A stretch of DNA of 64,000 nucleotides. Source: Zea mays. Its lineage: Eukaryota; Streptophyta; Magnoliopsida; Poales; Poaceae. The translations under genes were made by a program, and so were the position numbers. How positions within the stretch are numbered: position 1 is the stretch's first letter; the number at the start of each line of letters is the position of its first letter. The stretch spans positions 182,093,625 to 182,157,624 of the forward strand of contig NC_050103.1 in the NCBI RefSeq assembly GCF_902167145.1, written 5' to 3'. Positions 47,635 through 57,794 of this stretch are shown here, piece by piece. A model generated the notes under the pieces. The model did not search any database. It saw only the letters and a list, made by a program, of their open reading frames with translations, and had not been told where the DNA came from.

Positions 47635-47790
47635 ACGGGTTCGGGTACCCGTCGGGTACCCGACCCGACGGGTGCGGGCGCGGGTGTGTTTTTTCACCCA
47701 CGGGTGTGACCCGAACCCGACCCGCACCTTTTCGGGTTCGGGTCCGGGTTTCTCACTTCACCCACGGGTGACCCACGGGTACCCGAAGTC
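47635..47790. repeat. Left subterminal ACCCG/CGGGT repeats of the hAT element
   Basis: Many copies of CACCCACGGGT, ACCCGACCCG and GGGTTCGGGT in both orientations. A matching cluster is at 51485-51640. In hAT elements such repeats are transposase-binding sites, and that role is inferred here. Confidence 0.7.
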
Positions 47791-48296
47791 ATGAACAGTT
47801 AGGCCAACCCAATGTCTCCCCAGTCCAGCAATCGTCATTCTGGCCTAAGCCCAAGTGCCCAGCAGCCGCACGTCCCAGGCTCCCAGCCCAACCGAGACCT
47901 ACGGCAGTACGACTAAACCTAATCCCTTCCTAGTTCCCAGGCTCCCAGCTGCCCGTCCCAGGCCAGCCGCCGCCCGCCAGCGCCCAGCAGTCGCTCTCTG
48001 CCTCTCTGCCTGACTGCCTTCTCCAATCTCCAGCTCTCCCAGGTGACGCACAAGCACAAGCTGCGACTCTGCGAGCAACGCCAAGGGCCAAGGCTGACGG
48101 CGCGCACAAGCAAAGGGCACAAGCGGCACGCACAAGCACAAGGCTGACGCCTGACGGCCGCGCGCTGGTCGCTGGAGGTCGCCCGTCAGCCACTCCGCCG
48201 CTCGCCACTTCGCTAGGTGCTCGCCCGTCAGCCACTCAGCCGCTCGCCAGGTGCTTATGCTTGACTGCTTCTGCTGCCTAGGCGCCCAGCCGCGCG

Positions 48297-50807
48297 TTGG
48301 AGACTGCTTCTGCCCAGGCAGCTTCTGCTAATCTGCTTGACTGCTTCTGCTGCCCAGGCGACCAGTCCCTCATGGCGAACACCGGTGGTTCTAATTCACA
48401 AGCACCACAGAACCCTCCTCCAACACTGCAAGATTCCAGATCACGAAGGCCCTCCTCAAACAGGTCAAGTGCTACACCGACCAATGTTGCAGCTTCTTCA
48501 AATGTTGTTGCAGCTGCTACACCTACACCGAATGCCCATTCGTCAAGTGTTGCTAACGCTACTCCATGCTCAAGTGCACAAGCTCAACCTCCAACAGAAG
48601 AAGGTAATGAAAATGTAGTCATAGATGATGATGATAATCCTCAAGTTGGGGTCAAAAGAAAGCTCAAGTCAGATGTATGGTTAGAATTCAAACAAGTTAC
48701 AGTGGCTGGCAAATTGAAAGCTGGGTGTAATTGGTGTAAGAAGACACTAGTCGGAGACAGTAGAGCTGGTACAAATCATTTGCGTGGTCATCTGAGAACT
48801 TGTCAATCTAGGCAGGTTAGAAAAGGACTAAAGCAATCAACTTTGAAGTTGGGCAAAAATACGGATGGGTCAGTAGTAGTGGAAAAATATGTGTTTGATC
48901 AGGAAATTGCTAGGAAAGAGCTTGCTTTAATGATATGTTTACATGAGTATCCATTATCTATGGTTGACCATGTTGGCTTTAGAAAATTTTGTGCAGCACT
49001 ACAACCTTTGTTCAAAGCAGTGTCCAGAAACACAATAAAAAAAGACATATTGGATATGTATGAGATACACAAGAAGTCTTTGCTGAATGTTTTTCAACAT
49101 TGCCAATCTCGTATAGCTATAACTACGGATATGTGGACAGCAAATCATCAAAAGAAAGGTTATATGTCTGTAACAGTACATTTTATTGATGATGATTGGA
49201 AGCTGAAAAGTTTTTTACTGAGGTAATAATAATAACTGAAATGTTCTTTTGTTCTTAACTATTTAAACATAACTGAAATGTTCTTTTGTTCTTAACTATT
49301 TACACATACCTGAACTTTTCTGTTGTAGGTTCATATATGTACCCGCTCCACATACTGGTGAAGTTATAAGTGATGTTCTTCATGATGTACTACAAGATTG
49401 GCAAATTGAAAAGAAGGTGTCAACGGTGACTCTTGATAACTGCAGCACAAATGACAATTTAATGGGTGCTATGCAAGATAAGCTGCCTCTTTCCTTTCTC
49501 ATGCTAGGTGGTAAATTGTTACATATGCGTTGTGCAGCACACATCATAAATCTAATTGTGAAAGATGGAATGTCTGTTATGGATGAGGGTATTCAAAGGG
49601 TACGTGATAGTGTTGGTTTTTGGTGTGCCACACCAAAAAGACATGAACGCTTTGAACGCACAGCAGCCCAAATGAACATTAAGTATGAAAAGAGGATAGC
49701 TCTAGATTGTAAGACAAGATGGAATTCAACTTATCTTATGCTTAGCACTGCACTACAGTACATAACAGTTTTTGACCGTCTTGCAAGTAAAGAAAAGCTA
49801 TGTGCATCATTTAAGCCAATGCCAGATGATTGGGTATTTGCTAGAGAACTTTGTGCTAGATTAAAAATGTTCTATGATGCAACCGAGATTTTGTCAGGCA
49901 CTAATTATGTTACAGCGAATCATTTTTTCCCTAAGATCTGTGGCATCTATTTGGCTATTGAGAAATGGAGAACTAGTGATATTCCTAAGGTAGAAGAGAT
50001 GTCGGATCTGATGAAATATAAGTTTAATAAGTACTGGACAGATGTGCATGGGCTTATGGAAATAGCTATTGTTTTAGATCCTAGGTACAAACTGAAATTC
50101 ATGAAAGCTTTTTATAACACCATATATGGGGAAGACAGTCCAAGTATAGATATTGAAGTTTCTAGAGTTAGAAGCTTGTTGTATGATCTAGTTATGGAAT
50201 ACCAAGGATCTATGGAAGGCATGGCAACAACTGATGGAGTAGGTGCAACCAATAGGAATGTTGTCCTCAATGAAGGAGATGATCTTGTCTTTGGCATGTT
50301 TGACAAATATTTGTCAGAGGAAACTGAAGAAAGTTCAACCTTTGTGCGTACTGAATTAGATTTGTATTTGGAGGAACCAACAATGCCAAGAACTCAAGAA
50401 CTTGACATCATTCATTGGTGGCAATATGCCGGGGTTAAATACCCAACTTTGAGAAATATAGCTCGAGATATCATGGCAAATCCTGTTACAACTGTGGCAT
50501 CTGAGTCAGTCTTTAGCACTGGGGGAAGGGTAATTAGTCCACATCGTAGTAGGCTTGCTCCAAAAACAGTTGAAGGATTGATGTGCATGCAAGCGTGGTC
50601 ACGTGCTGACATGCTAGGTGATAAATCTTGCTTTATTAATGCATTGATGACTTGTTTGGAAGATGAGGAGGATGAAATGGTAAGAACAAACACTTACTCT
50701 TTAGTTATCTTTTATTGTTACATTTGTTTGTTAAATATTAACATGGATTTATCTATTTTCACTCTTTTTACTGTTAGGATGATCCTAATAGTATGATAAC
50801 TGACTGA
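48297..50807 (+). CDS. hAT transposase with BED zinc finger (3 exons)
   Basis: Exons 48297-49222, 49329-50679 and 50778-50807; GT-AG introns of 106 and 98 bp. The joined frame is open for 768 residues (743 if the ATG at 48372, MANTGGSNSQ, is used, which is plausible). The BED zinc finger is at about 124-170 with Cys144, Cys147, His161 and His165 or Cys169. The RNase-H-like catalytic region starts near ITTDMWTANHQKKGY and continues with VTLDNCSTND. The dimerisation region hATC is at about 656-733 (IHWWQYAGVKYPTLRNIARD, ASESVFSTGGRVISPHRSRL). It should cut and paste elements with the same ends. It resembles domesticated RICESLEEPER/DAYSLEEPER proteins, but the TIRs and duplication show this copy is a transposon. 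Confidence 0.92.
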
Positions 50808-51659
50808 AAAATGGAAAGCAAGCAACAAGTCAGCAATCTACATTCAGGTCAGTTTTCCCTAGTTTTTTGTTCATTTAATCATTTGTTGCAGGTTATTAAA
50901 TTATGCAACATATTTTCTTTGTTGCAGGTCACCTAGAGCTGGAGTGTATTATTGAATGCTGTTGCTGCTGTGCGCCTGTGCTTGAAGTATGGCCGTATGG
51001 GTGTGCTTGAGCCTTGAAGTATGGCCGTATGGGTGTGCTTGAAGTATGGCCGTATGCTGTGTTGTCCTGGGCTCCTGGCGACATGTGCTGGACAGCTAGA
51101 GTGTATAAGTGTATTTGCTGTTGTGCTATGTATAAGTGTATTTGCTGGTGTGCTAGATGTAGCTATATGGTTCTATGGATAATCACTGTTGGTCTGTATT
51201 TGGTGCCGTACTGCCATGTGATGTATTTGATGTTGTGCTATTTGCTGCGGGCTCACTGTTGGTCTGTGTCTGTGTTTAATTGTTTATTAGTGCAGTGGAC
51301 TACTGGGCGTCTGGGCTGCCTTAATCCTTATGCCCTTATGTATTTGTGTGCACTTGTATTCTCGTGGGGTGCTTTATATATTTGTAATTTGTGGACTATT
51401 GTCAGTACTAGCATGTATATTGCTGTTTTTTTTCTGACTTCCAATTATATTTTTGCTGAACATGCTATATTGCTATGTAATGGAAAACCCGACGGGGACC
51501 CGAAACCCACCCGAAACCCGATGGGTGCGGGTGCGGGTGCGAGATTCCACCCGCGGGTGCGGCCGCGGGCGGGTTTGGTCACATTTCGCGGGTGCGGTCG
51601 CGGGCGGGTTTTTGCTCCACCCGACCCGAACCCGACCCGTTGCCATCCCTAGTCTGGTG

Positions 51660-52066
51660 CACGCCCTATTACGTCAACTAACTTATTTTCAAGTAGTAGT
51701 GTTGTGGTCGTCAACAAGAAATAGGTTGGAACCAGAACATTGTAGCTATTTGGCTGACTTTTTTGTTGAGCTATAGTTGTAGGCTGCAGTGGTTGCTGGG
51801 TCTTAGGTTCACTGTTACTTGGTTATTGCTGTCACTTGAAAAACTAAGATATATATAATTACTTGAGATTCTAAACTTAGGTCCCACTCTAGATTAAATA
51901 ATCCAGCTATAAGCGGGAAATTAGGTGCTTATCTTAGATTATTGGATGAATATTTACCCATAAGTTAAGAGGCACTTAGATTATAATAATACATAAGAAA
52001 GTAATTAGGTGCTTATCTTGGATTATTTTTTGGCTTTTTATCCACTACCCATATTTACCCACCAAA
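51660..52066. other. Sequence between hAT and Helitron
   Basis: Right part of the repeat interrupted by the hAT element, then AT-rich DNA that was the upstream flank of PheRS before the Helitron came in. AATTAGGTGCTTATCTT occurs twice (51931 and 52004). Confidence 0.45.
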
Positions 52067-52313
52067 TCTCTACTACTCCTTAAGAACGGAGTGTAGGCGT
52101 CCACACTACGATGGTGCACTGTTCTACCTGCGCCCGCGCCCCGAAATCTCGCACCGCGCGTCCGCGCCCCTACGCCACCTCCTCCTCTCCCCCTCACTGC
52201 GCCGCCACCTCCTCGGTTCCGCGTGTCCGCTGCGCCGCCACCTCCTCGGTTCCGCGTGTCCGCTGCGCCGCCACCACCTCCTCCTCCTCTCCCCCACGAA
52301 TCCGACCTCCAGC

Positions 52314-52953
52314 TCGAGCACGACATCGACCACACCGAAAAGTACGCTGGCGACTCCGACCTCCAGCTCGAGCGCATCAACGTCTACTACAACGAGGCCA
52401 ACGGCGGCCGCTTCATCCCGCACGCCGTCCTCATGGACCTCGAGCCCGGCACCATGGACTCCGTGCGCTCGGGCCCCTTCGACCAGATCTTCCGCCCCAA
52501 CAATTTCGTCTTCGGCCAGTCTAGCGCTGGCAACAACTGGGCCAAGGGCCACTACACTGAGGGCGCCAAGCTCATCGACTTCGTGCTCGACGTCGTGCGC
52601 AAGGAGACCGAGAACTACGACTACCTCCAAGGTATGTATTATCTATCTGATCTATCCCACCGGATCCGATGTTTTCCCCCTATCCCCTCTGGGGTTATGG
52701 AGACACAAGCCCTTCTGGATCTAGGGTTTATGTGCCATTGCGCTTGCGCTGAGCCTACATATCTAAGCGATTCGTGACATTTCGACAAATTGCGCTGAGC
52801 CTGCAGTTCTCGTACCTCTCAGGGATTGCTGCGCTAGATGCTTGACAGCCTTTAGTGTTCGAGTATGATGCATTTTCTCTCTTATACTGCAGGGTTCCAA
52901 GTCTGTCACTCGCTGGGAGGAGGTACAGGTTCAGCAGGACGCCCAGCCCGCAG
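52314..52953 (+). pseudogene. Beta-tubulin gene fragment
   Basis: The first exon part (to 52631) encodes beta-tubulin from about residue 27: [43 protein letters not shown], ending DYLQ. The intron 52632-52892 has GT-AG ends at the conserved plant beta-tubulin position. The next exon starts GFQVCHSLGGGTG and then leaves tubulin sequence after GTGS. Several conserved residues are changed (Glu to Lys after YTEGA, Cys to Tyr in ENYDYLQ), most by G-to-A changes. The N-terminal start and 70% of the protein are missing, so it cannot make tubulin. Confidence 0.88.
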
Positions 52954-53099
52954 GTACTCACCCCCGAACACTCTGCCTCCCGTTGCCGTGTAGGGTTTAG
53001 GCATCTAGGGGAATGGCATCATTTGGGGTGCCCACCTGTGATTGCTCCATGCGGAGTTACGGTTCCAGCGCGTACCCTGCTACTCACTCTTTCTCAATT

Positions 53100-53142
53100 A
53101 ACATGTAGGATCACGCCGAGAAGGTTGCTTCCTTGAAGGTAT
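53100..53142 (+). other. Short exon-like segment between captured fragments
   Basis: DHAEKVASLK (53109-53138) lies between an acceptor-like TGTAG and a donor GTATGT. The source gene is not recognised. Confidence 0.3.
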
Positions 53143-53346
53143 GTTGACCTGCTAGCTCATTATCAGGTAAATATGCTTATGAGTAAGGAAAATTTTTATA
53201 ACATACGGGAAAATAAGAATTTGTGCATTTTATTTTGATGTTGCTAGCTTTCTGATAGTGTCATCAAATTCATTATTTAATCTATGTACCTTTGATCCAA
53301 AGAGTATATCAACAATCGACTTAATTTCAAATATTATGAGAACTAA

Positions 53347-54546
53347 TTGTTGGTTAAAGCTTTTCTTAGAGGTGACTCTCCACCATATTCAGCCGACGAT
53401 CTAGAAGGAATGACATTTATTGCGAGCATGCATGTTAAAGTAGCTAGGAGGCTTCATAGCAATAGCTTGCGGTACTGGCTATTGGAATTCTTGAGGCGAC
53501 AACCAAAGGGGAGAAAGTACAGAGCACTGATTCTGAAGTTTGTCAAGGATCGTATGGGAGCTCTGCTTTTGGTGGAGGTGAACTGACTTTCTCCTTATGA
53601 TAAGTTTTTACTTGTTTTAGATTATCATATCACACTATTTTTATTTTCACCAATATAATATTTAGAGCAGTATGGCTCCAAGTAATAGTTGCCCAAAATT
53701 GCTCTGGATTTACCTGTTTGGCTGATCCCAGATGATGTATGTCACTTCTGGTCGATTTGTGGTCTATCCTTTAATTGCAAGAACTGTGTTACTAATTGGT
53801 TTCTAGCAAAATTTGTAGCGCGAGCAAACCAAATTGATTCCTCCCCCCTTTTACATAAGAAAATTTTGGTTCTACCTTTTGAATGCAGCGACCAAAAACA
53901 CATGCTATAGAATAGAGGAAAACGGACATGGTATACCCTTAGTGGTAGTCAGTTAGTTTACTGAGCTTATTGTACATAATTGAACCACTACTGCCACTGT
54001 TTATTTCAGTCTGATTCTATCGTATGGATGTTGTACTTCATAGTTTTTTGTAACTACTTAAGCAAGTAATTCAAGCCAAACTTATTGAAACTGGCTAAAG
54101 AGAAGCAAATGACACCCTTCTCCCATTAGAACCAATAATGAAGATCCAACCTATGGACGGTCACGGGGTTAGCCTCTTCCAGTCGGAGTCCTTGGATCCA
54201 CCTTGGGTGCTCTTCTCTTTTTTGTGAGTTCCAGAGCTTTTGGACAGTTCTAGAAATACCATGGTTTTTACTTGCAGCAACGGTTAACTGAGCTATTAGT
54301 TCTGCTGGCTGTATCATGAATCAGATTATCAGAATGAATACTGTAGCCTGTCTCCGTTTGATTTCCATTTTCCTCTCATGAGCATTAATCTTCCAATGCC
54401 GCTTCCAGGTTGGGATGCAAGTTACAACGACAATTTCACGTGGGAAAGTGGGAGATCAAGTCAGTGTTACTGTGGAAACAGCTCATCCACGTGATGATAT
54501 ATTATCAGTCAGAGAGGTTGTAGAGGACACCGAGGATTCAGAGTAA
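53347..54546 (+). pseudogene. C-terminal fragment of organellar RNase II/R-type exoribonuclease
   Basis: Exons about 53347-53577 and 54409-54546, with GT-AG intron 53578-54408 and frame kept. The ~120 residues (VKAFLRGDSPPYSADDLEGM, RYWLLEFLRRQPKGRKY, LLLVEVGMQVTTTISRGK, HPRDDILSVREV) match the C-terminus of the plant chloroplast/mitochondrial RNase II/R protein (RNR1 type) from memory, including the stop. The RNB catalytic domain is absent. The last ~45 bp are repeated directly after the stop at about 54555-54608. Confidence 0.75.
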
Positions 54547-54608
54547 ATGCATGTGACGATAGCTTATCAGACAGAGAGGTTATAGAGGACACCGAGGATT
54601 CTGAGTAA

Positions 54609-55388
54609 ATGCTTGCAAAGCTCACTCGCACTTTGCAGTCTTGTGTTCCTCTGCCGTTTACCACTGTTCATTTTTGTGGCAGTGGTATAGGCGATTTATT
54701 ACCTTGGAAAATGTCTGCTGATTCTTCAAGTTAGCGACTTGCGTAGCATGGCTACAATACAAATGGTAAAAGGACTAGGGTATTGGTCTTGGTACCAAAG
54801 CTCATTCCAATTCGAGGATGAAATGATGAAAGCATAGGTGGTTTTCATTGGTACACAGAATACAGTCCGACAGTTCGTTTCTTCCGAGGTAGGTTCTCTT
54901 TGTGCCGAACAAGGTTCCAAGTGCTGATAACTGGGAATTTTGTATAGCTGAACACACATGAAGCATTTTTGTACCTGAATTTGGTACCTCTGACGTTGTT
55001 GGCACATTCTGCTATATCTGAACACTGAGGTGGATGATCGATGTACAGAATAGTAATAATTCCAATATCTGAACACTGAAGGATCCGTCTGATGTGCTAG
55101 ACGTTGCTATCGTTGGTGGAGGCATGGTGGGCTTTCCTGTCGCTTGTGCATTGTGTAGGTATTGTTGTTCGTGTGCTCTCCCCTGTTTTAAGGTGCCGAT
55201 GTGATGAGCCGTGATGGTTCGACTTGGATCGACGTCTGACTGTTGCTGGTGGCTCATGCAGGAACACCGCCGAAGGGGACGACGGCATGGGCGCCGCCGC
55301 CGAAGCCGAGCGACGACGGTAGCGGGGCGAAGTAGCGAGAGAAGGGAGGCGACGACGACGGTGCTCCGTGCCCGGGCCCGGTCGTCGG
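54609..55388. other. Helitron cargo without recognised gene
   Basis: Probably 3' flank of the captured RNase fragment and 5' flank of the kinase fragment. The GC-rich ORFs on both strands have no recognised family. Confidence 0.4.
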
Positions 55389-55614
55389 GCGGGGTCCTGC
55401 AAGCGCCGAAGCTGAGGGAGTTCACGCTCGCCGAGATGCGGGCCCCCACGCACGTGTTCAAACCGGAGATGGTGCTTGGGGAGGGCGGCTTCGGCCGGGT
55501 CTACAAGGGCTGGGTCGACGAGCGCACCTCAACCCGGCCAAGAGCAATGCCGGCGTCGTCGTCGCCGTCAAGAAGCTCACCCCGAATAGCGTCCAGGGCC
55601 TGCAGGAGTGGCAG
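55389..55614 (+). pseudogene. Receptor-like cytoplasmic kinase (RLCK VII) fragment
   Basis: LREFTLAEMRAPTHVFKPEM and VLGEGGFGRVYKGWVDERT are the N-terminal segment and glycine loop of PBS1-like kinases. A one-base loss near 55528 shifts the frame; the sequence then continues as NPAKSNAGVVVAVKKL (with the ATP-binding Lys) to LQEWQ at a GT donor (55615). The rest of the kinase domain is not present. Confidence 0.8.
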
Positions 55615-56267
55615 GTGCGTGGCAGGATCGCTTCTTCCTTTCGTTCTGTTTTGATGAAATCGAGTCTTAATAATTAAACACAGTAGCAGACCACTGAATC
55701 TCCTTTTTTTTCTTGCTTGTTAGTTTGACTTGAGATTAGAAAAGGGCCTAATGTTTCCAGCACCAAACAAAATTAGCAATGAACATACAACATTTTGGTG
55801 GATAAGTTCTTAGGTAAGGATAAAGCAGATGCTGAAGGTCGAGAGATGCTAAACTGCATGAACTGAATTCTAGAATGCTAAGTGTAAGTTTTGAATAATA
55901 TTGTTTCCTTGTCATCTAGAACCACAATGCATTGAACTTAAAGCACAGTATAGAAAGGAAGGCACAATATGCCTTTGGATTTTCTTCATTCCAATTGACA
56001 GCAGAGAGTAGAAAGGATGGAGCCCTATGATACACAGCTGGGGCTCATGGCCTCTCGGCCTTCTCTGGGGTGTGTACATGCCTTATGGTTGTCTCCTTTA
56101 TCTTTGTATCCAATGTTCTAGATGGTAGACTGCCTGAAATAAGGCATACTACGTCAAACCATATAAACCTGATTTTTTGCATGTTTAGTCTAATGAACAG
56201 TCATGTACCTGGTGTTAGAACTTCGCCATACAAATAAAAGAGGGGGGCTCTTCAGTCAAGTCAACAG

Positions 56268-56516
56268 TTGGCAGCACTTGTCGCAACACAAAACTTTTGC
56301 CTGACTGTTTCTACAGAAATAGGTTCTGTCATACATATTGCTGAGGCTATCAGGAAGGATCTACTCATAAGAGAAATATTAATTATGTTTCCACGGATAT
56401 GCTGCCTTGATAGAACAAAATTGTTATGGACAGTTCTAACCTTAGATTTGTGGCAGCTTGTTGACAATATTTTTCAGGTAAACCCCTTTCGATTAATAGT
56501 TGCGAAGAAGGGGTAG
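56268..56516 (+). other. Unidentified ORF, possible captured exon
   Basis: 83 codons, VIHIAEAIRKDLLIREILIM and LLWTVLTLDLWQLVDNIFQ followed by GTAAAC. It might be an exon ending near 56477. No family recognised. Confidence 0.3.
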
Positions 56517-56634
56517 TTCATGCTAGGCGATGTGGCGAAAGCATGCTGATAGAACGAAATTGTTATGGACGGCGATGTGGCGGAAGCATGCTAGGCCTGC
56601 TCCACAGGCTCCTCTCGGTGTGCGACGGTGTCTG

Positions 56635-57400
56635 GTCCACCTCGTCGGCCCTTGGTGCTGTGACCTCCTTCGGGGACAACTCTAAGGGCTGTGACAGCCT
56701 ATTCTGGTGGCAAGACCTCGCGCGCTGCTGGTCCACCTCGTCGGCCCTTGGTGCTACGACCTCCTCCGGGGACAACTCTAAGGGCTGTGACAGCTAGGGG
56801 TGGGCATTTTAAAACCGAAAACCGAACCCAAACCGACCCCGAATAGACCGAGTTGTCGGTCTATTCGGGTTTTCGGGTTCGGGTTCAGTTCCTATATGTG
56901 CTATATTTCGGGGGTATGGGTTCGAGTTCGGTTCCTAACCTTTAAAACCCGAATAGACCGAATAACCCGAAATATGAAAAAGCTCTTAATATGTGATGAT
57001 ATTATTATATGATTTATGAACTTATTAGCTAAAATAATGATATCATCTTAATGATAGTATATATATCTCTCTATGCTATTTTTTATAGTTACTTGTTGTA
57101 ATAATAGTAATTTGAATTATTTATTTATTGTATATATTTTAACAAAAGATACTAGTCTCTCTACTATTCGAGTCTATTCGGTGGACCGAATAGACCGAAC
57201 CGAAATTGTGCGTCTATTCGGGTTCGGTTCCTAAAATAATTTTGAAAATTTCGGTTCTATTTTTTCAGAACCCGAAATTTCAGAAACCCGAATAGACCGA
57301 ACCGAATTACCCTAATAGACCGAATGCCGAGCCCTAGTGATAGCCTACTCTGGTGGCACGACTTCGCGGTGCCATGCTGGCAACGTCTCCATCATCATCG
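56635..57400. repeat. Tandem ~94-bp repeat interrupted by a small transposon
   Basis: Two copies of GTCCACCTCGTCGGCCCTTG through GGGACAACTCTAAGGGCTG begin at about 56635 and 56729. The tail of the second copy resumes after the insertion as GTGATAGCCTACTCTGGTGG (from 57337). Confidence 0.75.
56795..57336. mobile_element. Short non-autonomous hAT-type element (MITE)
   Basis: 542 bp. Ends are TAGGGGTGGGCAT and, on the complement of the right end, TAGGGCTCGGCAT. The flanking 8 bp are GTGACAGC (56787-56794) and GTGATAGC (57337-57344), one mismatch. Subterminal CCGAATAGACCGA words repeat in both orientations. No ORF. Confidence 0.82.
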
Positions 57401-57484
57401 CCTAGGCCAACCTGGTGCTTGAAAACCTTTCTTATAACAGTGTAATACACATTTGTATATAAGTTATTATGATATTATATGTTC

Positions 57485-57512
57485 CCGTTGCATCGCACGG
57501 ACATTTACCTAG
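57485..57512 (+). other. Helitron 3' terminus with hairpin
   Basis: A CCGT/ACGG stem, then ACATTTAC and CTAG, then host T. Matches the recalled maize Helitron 3' consensus at all but one position. Confidence 0.8.
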
Positions 57513-57647
57513 TAAGATTATATAATCTATATAAAACAAGCTAGATTATATAATCATATAGAAAAATAAACACCTTTAACCAACAACTAGGCTGATAAAA
57601 AAGAGCATAAATAGTGATTCGAATTCCACCTGGAGCATGTTTGAATC

Positions 57648-57656
57648 TATAAATAA
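57648..57656 (+). promoter_or_regulatory. TATA box of the PheRS gene
   Basis: TATAAATAA, 138 bp upstream of the ATG at 57795 and 136 bp downstream of the Helitron end. A weaker ATAAATAG is at 57607. Confidence 0.5.
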
Positions 57657-57794
57657 TGCTAAAATCTAACATTCACTTTTAGCTCAACTTTATTTTTGCA
57701 GCACCATTATTTCTTACACTTCTCGTCTTCTTCCCCTTTCGCTTTCACTCTTCCTTTGCAGCTCACACTCACAAGAATCCCCCGCGTCGCAGAC

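Larger units (their letters stand above)
47615..51651 (+). mobile_element. Complete hAT DNA transposon, likely autonomous
   Basis: 4037 bp with exact 8-bp target duplication GTCTGGTG (47607-47614 and 51652-51659). Terminal inverted repeats are TAGGCATGGCAA and, on the complement of the right end, TAGGGATGGCAA (11 of 12). Both subterminal regions are packed with ACCCG/CGGGT words. It contains an open three-exon transposase. The exact duplication and open frame suggest recent insertion. Confidence 0.93.
52067..57512 (+). mobile_element. Non-autonomous Helitron carrying host gene fragments
   Basis: 5446 bp. The 5' end TCTCTACTACTCCT follows an A, and the 3' end CTAG is followed by T, the A/T target of Helitrons. 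There is no target duplication. Both ends fit the maize Helitron consensus as I recall it. A short stem (CCGT and ACGG around GCATCGC, 57485-57500) lies 9 bp before CTAG. No Rep/helicase is present. The cargo is a beta-tubulin fragment, an RNase II/R-type fragment, a receptor-like cytoplasmic kinase fragment and an unidentified piece, all on the plus strand with intron sequence kept, the usual pattern for maize Helitrons. A small hAT-type element is inserted near the 3' end. Confidence 0.85.

Noticed and set aside
52111..52777. A functional beta-tubulin gene
   Set aside because: It lacks the N-terminal start and everything after GGGTG, and lies inside a Helitron.
57696..57794. Upstream in-frame extension of PheRS
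   Set aside because: It begins at TTG. The first ATG is 57795, and the extension overlaps the likely untranslated leader.
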